DNA from: Cytophagales bacterium
GTDB lineage: Bacteria; Bacteroidota; Bacteroidia; Cytophagales; Cyclobacteriaceae
Assembly (NCBI GenBank): GCA_033344775.1
Contig: JAWPMT010000004.1
Location: forward strand, 496,001 to 560,000
Length of the DNA stretch: 64,000 nt
Direction of reading: 5' to 3'
Numbering within the stretch: position 1 is the stretch's first letter; each line of letters begins with the position of its first letter. The position numbers and the translations under genes were made by a program. Positions 17,319 through 25,063 of this stretch are shown here, piece by piece. The notes under the pieces were generated by a model, which worked only from the letters and a program-made list of their open reading frames with translations, was not told the origin of the DNA and ran no database searches.

Positions 17319-18341
17319 TCAATTGATATTATTCAGTTTTACGACAACTTTGCCTGTACTCTCTCTTGATTCAATGAATCGATGGGCCTCTGCCATTTGC
17401 TCAAACGGAAAGACTTTGCCCACATGAGGTTTAATTTGATGTTGATTAATGAATTCGATCATCTCTGCATAGGCTCCTTTGGCGATTGCAGGCTTTTCAG
17501 TCAGGTATCCTATGTGACTGGCTGATATCCCATAGCTTCCCTGCGCCATGGCCATCACATTGGCTTTCGGAGCATCCTTCCATGTTTTCCACCAGGTAAG
17601 TGGATTCCACTTCTTGAAACTGATACTGGCAAATCCAATTACCACCAATCTTCCGAATGGATTCAGTAATGATACACTTTTCTTGAAAACCTCCCCTCCG
17701 ACTACTTCCAACACACAATCAATTCCTCCTTCTCTGGATTTGATGATCTCATAAAAATCTTCTGATGCGTAATTGATCGCCTGGTCAGCCCCAAGTTGTT
17801 GGATCAGTTCAAGTTTTGATGTCCGACTGGCAGTACCGTACACTTTACATCCAAGCGCTTTGGCCAATTGTATGGCGGCTGTTCCTACACCTCCTGCTGC
17901 AGCCTGTACAAGGACGGTTTCTCCTGCTGATACACGCGCTTGTTTGACCAATCCAACCCAGGCTGTCATAAAATTTACCACAAGTGCTGCATTCTCCTCT
18001 GGAGTCACTTCAGAATTGGCTGCAAATACCAGGTGATCAGGAACGCAAATGAATTCCGCATAGGCACCATATTGATTACCTACAATCACTTTTGCCCCAA
18101 CCTGAACATCCTTCACGCCACTGCCAACTTCAACCACTTCGCCGTACGCTTCCATCCCGGGTATATATGGCCTTTTTGGCGCCCATCTATACTGGCCTCT
18201 TCTGGAAAGAATTTCAGCATAGTTGATCCCTATGGTTTCCACTTTTACTTTGACCTCTCTTTCACCTGGAACAGGCTCTGGCACCTCATGTATCTTTAGG
18301 GTTTCTGGCTTGCCAGATCGGTTAAGCAGGTAGGCTTTCAT
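17319..18341 (-). CDS. Zinc-independent NAD(P)H:quinone reductase-like MDR protein
   Basis: 340 residues of the medium-chain dehydrogenase/reductase family: GroES-like N-terminal domain (PYIPGMEAYGEVVEVGSGV), then a Rossmann domain with nucleotide loop AAAGGVGTAAIQLAK (about 147-161). The zinc-binding cysteines of alcohol dehydrogenases are absent. The extra segment FKKWNPLTWWKTWKDAPKA (about 244-262) is characteristic of the VAT-1/quinone oxidoreductase branch. Such enzymes reduce quinones or enones with NADPH in the cytoplasm. The stop codon lies inside a perfect ATATCAATTGATAT palindrome (17316-17329). Confidence 0.85.
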   Translation of the reverse strand: MKAYLLNRSGKPETLKIHEVPEPVPGEREVKVKVETIGINYAEILSRRGQYRWAPKRPYIPGMEAYGEVVEVGSGVKDVQVGAKVIVGNQYGAYAEFICVPDHLVFAANSEVTPEENAALVVNFMTAWVGLVKQARVSAGETVLVQAAAGGVGTAAIQLAKALGCKVYGTASRTSKLELIQQLGADQAINYASEDFYEIIKSREGGIDCVLEVVGGEVFKKSVSLLNPFGRLVVIGFASISFKKWNPLTWWKTWKDAPKANVMAMAQGSYGISASHIGYLTEKPAIAKGAYAEMIEFINQHQIKPHVGKVFPFEQMAEAHRFIESRESTGKVVVKLNNIN

Positions 18342-18513
18342 ATAAACTTCAAAAATTTAGGACAAAGATAACCGAAGACCATCCTCCTTACGGGATTGGA
18401 TCTCCAAAGTCAAAATGATCTGCAATTTTCCAATTTTTATTGATTCTGTCTTCATGAGCCATGTCTCTTCCTCAATTTGTCGTTGATTTGCGGAAAGACT
18501 CAAAAACTCAAAT

Positions 18514-19683
18514 ATGCACTTCCGTCTCCTTGGTCTCATGCTTTGCATGCTCTTCTTACAATATGCCTCTGGGCAAGTAGAAGATAATCGCGTAGGTTTT
18601 CTCCATCATATCCACACGCAATCTCTAGGTGATTCACTACAAATTCAGGTGTACTTGCCTGAAGGTTATCAAAACTCAGAAGAAATGTATCCGACGCTCT
18701 ATTTGTTGGACGGCCAAAGGTTCTTTCTTTATGGCGTTAGTCTGCTGGAAACCTATCAGCAATACAATCTTACTCCCGAATTTATTGTTGTCGGCATTTC
18801 CACCAACTATCCAAAACGGTTCAGTTATTTCAGCAATCGAAAAAATGACTTTCTTTCGTTCATAAAATCCGAACTGATCCCCCTGATAGCAAGTAACTAT
18901 CGCGTTTCCGATGAAAGGTTGTTATTCGGCTGGGAATACGGTGGAAGCATGGTTTTTCACACCTTGCTTTCAGATCAGGCATTGTTCAATGGTTATCTAC
19001 TCGCCAGCCCGTTCCCTGTATTCAATGAGACGGTTCAAATGGCCCAAAAAACATTTGACAATAAGAGCCTCTATTTCTCCGTGAGTCCTGATGAATTTTC
19101 CGTAAATCACGGCGTGAATAGATTGGATTCCATCTTATCTACAGGGAATGTTACGGGTCTGGAGTGGACTTATCTCAAGTTATCGGAAGAAGTACACCGA
19201 TCTACTCCTTATCCTACACTCTATCATGGCATCAAGCAATATTTTGAATATTACCCAGAACTGCAGATAGATAATCTGGATAAATTCCTTGAGCAGGGAT
19301 CCATCGAATATGCCATTCAGTATAATCAAATCAGGGCTCAGGCTTATGGATATTCAGAAGAACTCTCTCCCTGGACCAAGTTCACGATTATCAGAAGTGC
19401 CATGCGTGCCGATGAATACGATAATTTTATTCATTTCAGTGAAGCGCTCAAACTCGAAGAATTCTTTCCAGAATTATCCAATAGCAGAATAAGCGATCTG
19501 GCTGATTATTTTGCCAAAAATGCAGGTCATGAGGAGGCCACTCGATTGTATCAATTTCTGCTTGAAAAGTATCCTGAATCCGTCATCCTATTAACAAAGA
19601 TCGGGAACACAATGACCGCCGCTGGCAAGGAAGAGGAAGCAAAAGAGTATCTGGATAGAGCAGCTAAACTTTCTGAAAAATGA
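18514..19683 (+). CDS. Esterase-D-like alpha/beta-hydrolase with TPR tail, nucleophile serine missing
   Basis: 389 residues. Signal peptide (about 1-20, ending YASGQ), then a PF00756-type esterase domain: SLGDSLQIQVYLPEGY, YPTLYLLDGQRFF and EFIVVGIS are family signatures. The nucleophile elbow, normally GxSxGG, reads GWEYGG (about residue 148-153), so the serine is replaced by glutamate. The histidine region (EEVHRSTPY) is kept. The C-terminal 80 residues form one or two TPR-like helical pairs. It is probably a secreted non-enzymatic relative. Its stop overlaps the start of the next gene (ATGA), which encodes a paralogue. Confidence 0.8.
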   Translation: MHFRLLGLMLCMLFLQYASGQVEDNRVGFLHHIHTQSLGDSLQIQVYLPEGYQNSEEMYPTLYLLDGQRFFLYGVSLLETYQQYNLTPEFIVVGISTNYPKRFSYFSNRKNDFLSFIKSELIPLIASNYRVSDERLLFGWEYGGSMVFHTLLSDQALFNGYLLASPFPVFNETVQMAQKTFDNKSLYFSVSPDEFSVNHGVNRLDSILSTGNVTGLEWTYLKLSEEVHRSTPYPTLYHGIKQYFEYYPELQIDNLDKFLEQGSIEYAIQYNQIRAQAYGYSEELSPWTKFTIIRSAMRADEYDNFIHFSEALKLEEFFPELSNSRISDLADYFAKNAGHEEATRLYQFLLEKYPESVILLTKIGNTMTAAGKEEEAKEYLDRAAKLSEK

Positions 19684-20801
19684 AGGCGAAAAGGTATCTC
19701 ATCGCAGTGATGCTGGCAGCAAGTCAATTGATTCTTATTGCCCAGTCACAAAAAGTATCGTCTCAGGGTGTGGTCATTGGCCATCGAATTAGTCTATTCT
19801 CCGAAGTATTGAATGAACAACGGGACCTCTTGATCTCTCTACCAAATAACTATGACCGAAATATCCATCAATATCCTGTGATCCTGGTTTTAGATGGAGA
19901 ATATTTGTTTGAACTCACCCGATCAATTGTAAATATCAAATCCTCCCGAAATGAAATGCCCGAGAGCATTGTCATCGGAATACCCAATACGGCTGACGGT
20001 CGCTATGACATGGCCATGGAATTGCGATTTCCTGATGGTGGTGGTTTTTTCGGTGACGCAGACGGGGCCAAGATCAATGATTACCTTTCCTTTTTGGCGC
20101 AGGAGGTCGTACCCTTTATCGAAAATCGCTATCGGGTCAATCATCACCAAACAATTATTGGAATGTCTCCTACTTTCGGGCCTGTTCTGCAATCATTCTG
20201 GGACGAACCTGACCTGTTTAACGCACATATTGTCCTTGCAGCCGAAGTGTCACTCACTACTTCAAGCGGAGAAACGGTGAAAGAAAAGTTACTCAAGGCT
20301 ATACAGGACACGGATCGTCAACAGGGTGCTATTTATATTGGTAAAGCAGGCGATGACCTAAAACGTAGACCTGAAGCTGAACGCCTCGCTTATGCGGAAC
20401 TAAACGAAAAACTTGAAAACACAGCTAATCCCAATATCAATTACCGGATAGAAATTTTAGAAGAGGAGAATCATTATGGAATGGCCATTGCTGGAATTGA
20501 GCATGGTTTGGAGAACATCTATCCCCCTGACATGTGGACCGTTCCTTATCGAGCATTTTGGAATTCGGAAGATCCAGCCAGTGAACTGAAACGTTGGTAC
20601 GATCAATTATCAGATGCCTATGGGTTTGAAATTATTCCACTGGAAGATGCCTTCTACGCAGGTCAAACCCTTAAGGGAACGGCCCGTAGGCTCAACCGGC
20701 AAGGTCGAAAGCCGGCGCTATTGAAACTATTAGAACTGGCGGTTACTTACTATCCAAATTCGCCGGAACTGAAAGCTCAATACGAAAACGCGAAGAAATA
20801 G
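19680..20801 (+). CDS. Esterase-D-like alpha/beta-hydrolase with TPR-like tail
   Basis: 373 residues. Signal peptide (about 1-21), esterase domain with YPVILVLDGEYLFELT and ESIVIGIPNT. The nucleophile elbow reads GMSPTFG: the serine is present but the second glycine of GxSxG is threonine, so activity is uncertain. A histidine in EEENHYGMAI fits the catalytic His. The C-terminus (LLKLLELAVTYYPNSPELK) is TPR-like. It is translationally coupled to the upstream paralogue through a four-base overlap. Relatives act on siderophore esters, feruloyl esters or short acyl esters; the substrate is unknown. Confidence 0.8.
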   Translation: MKAKRYLIAVMLAASQLILIAQSQKVSSQGVVIGHRISLFSEVLNEQRDLLISLPNNYDRNIHQYPVILVLDGEYLFELTRSIVNIKSSRNEMPESIVIGIPNTADGRYDMAMELRFPDGGGFFGDADGAKINDYLSFLAQEVVPFIENRYRVNHHQTIIGMSPTFGPVLQSFWDEPDLFNAHIVLAAEVSLTTSSGETVKEKLLKAIQDTDRQQGAIYIGKAGDDLKRRPEAERLAYAELNEKLENTANPNINYRIEILEEENHYGMAIAGIEHGLENIYPPDMWTVPYRAFWNSEDPASELKRWYDQLSDAYGFEIIPLEDAFYAGQTLKGTARRLNRQGRKPALLKLLELAVTYYPNSPELKAQYENAKK

Positions 20802-20836
20802 TAACACGACTCAGACGATTTCGTTGCTTACTCAAT

Positions 20837-21967
20837 ATGGCAGAACTTCTAAAAAATGTCTACGATCAGCAGTTCCTGGAACCGTTTACCGAAGCTGTGA
20901 CTCAAGTTATTCCCAACTTTGATCGTGCTGCTTATATCAATGCCATTTTTGATGATGAATGGCCCGGAAAAGAGCTAAAACAAAGAATGCGACACCTCGC
21001 GGTAACCTTACACGCGTATCTAACTGATGACTTTGAGCAAAATGCAACTTTGCTAATAGACATAGTTCGGCAACTCCGATCAAATGGCATCAAAGAAAAC
21101 AGCTTCGAATACATGTTTCTTCCTGACTATATCGAAGTGTATGGCACCGATCATCAAGAAGCTTCCATACAGGCCATGGAGTACATCACCCAATTCACCA
21201 GCTGCGAATTTGCGGTAAGACCATTTATTCTTCGATACCCTGAAGTCATGGTCAATCAACTTCTACAATGGGCCCATCATGAACACCCAATGGTGCGGCG
21301 ATTAGCTTCAGAAGGTTCACGACCAAGGCTACCATGGGCAATTGCTATTCCTGCTTTCAAAAAAGATCCTGGAGATGTCATTCCAATCCTGGAACAGCTG
21401 AACGATGATGAATCGGAATCTGTCAGAAGAAGCGTCGCTAATAATATGAATGATATCGCCAAAGACAACCCGGATGTGGTGATCCATTTGGCAAAAAAGT
21501 TGTTCGGAAAGAGCAAAACTACCGACTGGGTGGTCAAGCATGGCTGTCGGACATTACTTAAGCAAGGTAATCCTGAGATCATGCCACTATTTGGGTTTGC
21601 TTCTTCAGGAAATATTGAAATCAAACAACTTGAAATCAAAACACCCAGTGTAGCTATTGGCTATGATTTAAGTTTTTCATTTGATCTGATCAATAAGGAC
21701 ACAGCGCCACAGCTGATCCGACTGGAATATGCCATCTATTTCATGAAAGCAAATGGCAATCTATCCAGGAAAGTCTTCAAGATCAGTGAAAGGGAATACG
21801 ACGGAGATTCTATGACCCACATCACCAGACAGCAGCCATTTAAACTCATTACTACTCGAAAATTATATCCAGGGCTCCATCAAGTAGCGGTCATTGTCAA
21901 TGGACGTGAGACGGAAAAGAAAGACTTTCAATTAATTATGGAACAACCAAAAAGCCAGCAAGGGTGA
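20837..21967 (+). CDS. AlkC-like DNA alkylation repair glycosylase
   Basis: 376 residues. The first 240 or so are HEAT-like helical repeats with the AlkC/AlkD-superfamily signature RRLASEGSRPRLPWA (about 154-168) and DDESESVRRSVANNMNDIAKDNP. The last 120 residues look like an immunoglobulin-type beta domain (SVAIGYDLSFSFDLINKD), as in the AlkC branch (COG4335). AlkC enzymes remove N3-methyl purines and 3-methylcytosine from DNA without base flipping. It lies 35 bases after the esterase pair and may be co-transcribed, although no functional link is evident. Confidence 0.8.
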   Translation: MAELLKNVYDQQFLEPFTEAVTQVIPNFDRAAYINAIFDDEWPGKELKQRMRHLAVTLHAYLTDDFEQNATLLIDIVRQLRSNGIKENSFEYMFLPDYIEVYGTDHQEASIQAMEYITQFTSCEFAVRPFILRYPEVMVNQLLQWAHHEHPMVRRLASEGSRPRLPWAIAIPAFKKDPGDVIPILEQLNDDESESVRRSVANNMNDIAKDNPDVVIHLAKKLFGKSKTTDWVVKHGCRTLLKQGNPEIMPLFGFASSGNIEIKQLEIKTPSVAIGYDLSFSFDLINKDTAPQLIRLEYAIYFMKANGNLSRKVFKISEREYDGDSMTHITRQQPFKLITTRKLYPGLHQVAVIVNGRETEKKDFQLIMEQPKSQQG

Positions 21968-21997
21968 GGAAATCTCAACCTTGCAGACTCAACAAAC

Positions 21998-22840
21998 TCA
22001 GATACTATGTGGAATGGTTTGGCTCCAAACACCTGTAGCTGCCGTAGCTTTGGCATAGGCTTTAAAATCCAGGGCCTTTCTACCAAGCACTCTTTCTATA
22101 TCATTAGATACCGTTTGATTATCAGGATTACCCAACACTTCCAGAAACAAGTACCCAAACAGCCAAACGTAGGAATCAGGTAATCCAGCAGCTTTCATTC
22201 CTTCCTTGAACGCTTCAATAGAAATCGGCTGGTATTGTATTTCCCGATCAATCGCTTCTGACATTGCAGTAACCGCTTCACGATAAGTCATTTTTCTGGG
22301 GCCTGTAACTGTGATCGTTTCACCATTGAATGTATCATCTACCAACACTTTGGTGACAACATCTGCAATATCCCCGGCATCCACAAAAGGTATTTCTGCG
22401 TCAGGCATCGGCAAGGCAACCTGTCCGGCTAACACAAAATCCAAAAAGGCTCCTTCACTGAAGTTCTGGTTGAACCATGAAGCACGGACCAGGGTGTAGT
22501 TCAATCCGGAGTTGGCCACAATTTGCTCACAAGCTTCTGCTTCAGCTTCTCCCTTCCCGGAAAGCAGTACGACTTTTTCTAACCCTTCTTTCAGAGCGGC
22601 GGCTGTCAATGCGGTGATCGCTTCTTTAGCCCCAGGAACAGCTAAATCCGGGTAATAAACGATGTATGCCCGATCCATCCCTCGCAAGGCTGGCCCAAAA
22701 GTGGAGAAATCCTCCCAATCAAATTTAGGATCATTGCTACGTGTTCCGATACGAACATCATGCCCCAATTGTGTCAATCCTTCTGCAACTCGGCGACCGG
22801 TCTTACCAGTTCCTCCGATGACTAAGATGTTGTGTTTCAT
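21998..22840 (-). CDS. NmrA-like NAD(P)-binding protein
   Basis: 280 residues from the ATG at 22840; the frame is open for another 37 codons upstream, but the Rossmann strand begins MKHNILVIGGTGKTGRRV, so this start is preferred. GGTGKTGRR (8-16) is the dinucleotide loop of atypical short-chain dehydrogenases, and SWFNQNFSEGAF is typical of the NmrA/QOR2 group. Members are NADPH-dependent quinone reductases or redox sensors. The gene is divergent from the PfkB kinase gene. Confidence 0.82.
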   Translation of the reverse strand: MKHNILVIGGTGKTGRRVAEGLTQLGHDVRIGTRSNDPKFDWEDFSTFGPALRGMDRAYIVYYPDLAVPGAKEAITALTAAALKEGLEKVVLLSGKGEAEAEACEQIVANSGLNYTLVRASWFNQNFSEGAFLDFVLAGQVALPMPDAEIPFVDAGDIADVVTKVLVDDTFNGETITVTGPRKMTYREAVTAMSEAIDREIQYQPISIEAFKEGMKAAGLPDSYVWLFGYLFLEVLGNPDNQTVSNDIERVLGRKALDFKAYAKATAATGVWSQTIPHSI

Positions 22841-22982
22841 GTTACTTCTTGTTTGATTTTGAATTCGGAAGTAAAATTGAATGTTGAACAAGCTGATTGC
22901 TTGACCCTTTGAGCCAATGATTTGACAGTTTACGCCAAACGATATTTTCAAAGGGAGAATTGAACATCATTAAATATCAATC

Positions 22983-23774
22983 ATGAAAATCACTGCCCTA
23001 ACTTCCTGTTGCGCGGACTTTTTCCCAGAACAAGATCAAATCTATGTAGGTGGCAATTCGCTGAACTTCGCAACGCAATGCAAGCAGTCAGGAATTGAGG
23101 ATGTCTCTGTGATCGGAGGGATTGGCCATGATGAATTTGGGCGATTGATCAGCGACCATTTGAAGAAGGCCGAAATCAACCATCGTCATTTATACACCAT
23201 CGCCGAGCCTACAGCCTCCAATAAAATATACGTCAATGAAGCAGGTGACCGGTATTTCAACGCGGACAGTTGGCAAGGTGGTGCTTTCGATGCATTTCGA
23301 TTGTCTGAGAACGATTGGAAATTAGTTGAGGAAAGTGATCTAATTGCCATGCCCGGAGGTGATCCTAATCTTGAAGCATTACTCCATAGAAGACATGATG
23401 ATCAATTGGTCGTGATTGACTTTCTTGATTATTTAGCACTGGACTTTATCGAACAGCATATTGCAAATATCGATATCGTGTTTTTGAGTGGAAAAGAAGA
23501 ATCACTGGTTAAGTTGCAGGCACTTTCCAGTCAATATGGAAAAATGATAGTCACAACTTTGGGTGCCAAAGGAAGTATTGCGTTTTATGATGGCAAAACT
23601 TATAACCAGCAAGCCATTGAAGTTGCGGAAGTCGTTGATACAACTGGTTGTGGTGATGCCTTCCAGGCCGCGTTTTCTATCAACTGGCTGCAGCTTAAGG
23701 ATATTTCAAAAGCCATGCAGGCAGGTGCTGAAGCTGCCAGTAAAGTGCTCTCGTTCATGGGCGGAGTTGCCTAA
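22983..23774 (+). CDS. PfkB-family sugar kinase (fructoselysine-6-kinase-like)
   Basis: 263 residues, short for PfkB/ribokinase proteins and close to FrlD. The substrate-binding GG is in VGGNSLNFATQ (22-32) and the catalytic motif DTTGCGDAFQAAF (about 219-231) carries the anion hole and catalytic Asp. The lid is short. FrlD phosphorylates fructoselysine; with no deglycase gene next to it, the substrate stays open. Cytoplasmic. Confidence 0.82.
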   Translation: MKITALTSCCADFFPEQDQIYVGGNSLNFATQCKQSGIEDVSVIGGIGHDEFGRLISDHLKKAEINHRHLYTIAEPTASNKIYVNEAGDRYFNADSWQGGAFDAFRLSENDWKLVEESDLIAMPGGDPNLEALLHRRHDDQLVVIDFLDYLALDFIEQHIANIDIVFLSGKEESLVKLQALSSQYGKMIVTTLGAKGSIAFYDGKTYNQQAIEVAEVVDTTGCGDAFQAAFSINWLQLKDISKAMQAGAEAASKVLSFMGGVA

Positions 23775-23841
23775 AGACAGAAAATGATTTTTTCTTCGGC
23801 TGAGGTATCCATTTCAACGTAAGGATCATCAACTCTTTTTT

Positions 23842-24231
23842 ATGAATACGAAATTACTGATGACCACCAATGCGCTTATCCTTGGTGCACTTGGAGTAGC
23901 TCTCTCTTTTTTACCACAGGAAATTGCCCGCGCTTTGGCATTGCAAAGTGATCCCATACTCCTACAATTATTGGGTGCTGGCTACATGGGATTCGCCATG
24001 CTTAACTGGATGAATAAGGAAAAAATTCTAGGAGGCATTTATGGCAGGCCTATTGTCATAGCCAATTTTGCTCATTTCATGATCGGCGGTTTTGCGCTCA
24101 TTAAATTGGTCATAAAGGATGCTAGTTCTACAACCCTACTCATCATGACGGGTGTATATGTCGTTTTTGGATTAGCCTTCGCTTTCATGGCGTTTACACA
24201 TCCAAAGTTGAAGAACGATCAATCAGATTGA
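23842..24231 (+). CDS. Small four-helix membrane protein
   Basis: 129 residues with four hydrophobic helices (about 5-25, 41-57, 70-87 and 96-118) and a short charged C-terminus. Unknown function and no family recognised. It lies 67 bases after the kinase gene on the same strand. Confidence 0.65.
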   Translation: MNTKLLMTTNALILGALGVALSFLPQEIARALALQSDPILLQLLGAGYMGFAMLNWMNKEKILGGIYGRPIVIANFAHFMIGGFALIKLVIKDASSTTLLIMTGVYVVFGLAFAFMAFTHPKLKNDQSD

Positions 24232-24245
24232 ATGTAGCTTGACAG

Positions 24246-24253
24246 TAACTTTG
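24246..24253 (+). promoter_or_regulatory. Candidate -7 box of the bVLRF1 gene
   Basis: TAACTTTG, exact TAnnTTTG, ending five bases before the ATG at 24259. A TTG lies 15 bases upstream, which is shorter than the usual spacing. It predicts a leaderless mRNA. Confidence 0.4.
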
Positions 24254-24258
24254 AGCTC

Positions 24259-24975
24259 ATGCATCAATTGACTTTAACCGATTATTCTTATGATGAGATA
24301 ATTACGGCGTTACCATCTAAGATTCCGGGACTGAAATACGATTACAAACGGCATTTGATTGAGTTACAGGATGAAAATGATGACACGAAAGGCTATTTAC
24401 GTTTACCTCTTCACTTAACACTTGACTCATCATTAGCAATTATCAACGTTTGGGGAACGGCCATCTATATTGCTATTGAATCTGGAAGCGCGGCAATAAA
24501 TATCACGGAAGGTGAAGAAAACCTGTACCACACGACTTTCGGTGCATATATGACTCGAAAAAAGCAAGGTTATAGTCAAATCAAGTACTTGAATAAAAAG
24601 GGCAAATCCAGGGCCGGATCAAGGGTCAGGCTAGCAGAAACAACCACTTTTTTCGAAAACATCAACACTACCCTTCAGGAACTTTTTGATTACTATGAAT
24701 TTGATCGGATTGCGCTGAGTTGCAGCATCAGCCTATTGCCCTTACTCTATGGCTCCAAGGTTGCTTGTCCTTTTGATAAGCATGACGAGAAACTTTATAA
24801 AATCCCATTGCATCTCCCCCAATCGAATTTCACGAATCTGGACCAGGCCATCAAAGCATTGTCGATTCCGCAATTGAGCTATCACGAAGCATTCATCCCC
24901 TATTTAGAAAAATTGCCTTTCTTCAATGCTGATGGATCTACCTCAGAGGAGCCATACGAAGAAGAAGATTATTAA
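24259..24975 (+). CDS. bVLRF1-type predicted peptidyl-tRNA release factor
   Basis: 238 residues. The central block RKKQGYSQIKYLNKKGKSRAGS-RVRLAET (about 98-127) matches what I remember of the Bacteroidota VLRF1 domain, a relative of the eRF1 middle domain and of Vms1/ANKZF1. In those proteins a Gly-x-x-Gln loop, here GYSQ, enters the peptidyl-transferase centre and frees nascent chains from tRNA on stalled ribosomes. It ends in an acidic tail (EEPYEEEDY). No zinc finger or ankyrin region is fused to it. The role is predicted by family, not shown for this group as far as I know. A second short frame overlaps the C-terminus and is probably not real. Confidence 0.65.
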   Translation: MHQLTLTDYSYDEIITALPSKIPGLKYDYKRHLIELQDENDDTKGYLRLPLHLTLDSSLAIINVWGTAIYIAIESGSAAINITEGEENLYHTTFGAYMTRKKQGYSQIKYLNKKGKSRAGSRVRLAETTTFFENINTTLQELFDYYEFDRIALSCSISLLPLLYGSKVACPFDKHDEKLYKIPLHLPQSNFTNLDQAIKALSIPQLSYHEAFIPYLEKLPFFNADGSTSEEPYEEEDY

Positions 24976-25063
24976 CGCTAAATTAATAGACACCAACCCC
25001 TGCAAAGAGCGGATCTTCGAGGAGCTGGTGCTAAAGCTGAAGAACAAGGAGTTAGAAATGTCT

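Noticed and set aside
16600-17330. CRISPR array in the repeat-rich gap
   Set aside because: The repeats are only 14-18 bases, irregularly spaced (about 250-290 bp) and tied to promoters and hairpins; no cas genes are near.
22841-22951. 37-codon upstream extension of the NmrA-like gene
   Set aside because: The Rossmann strand starts at the later ATG (22840), and the extension is AT-rich and unlike the family.
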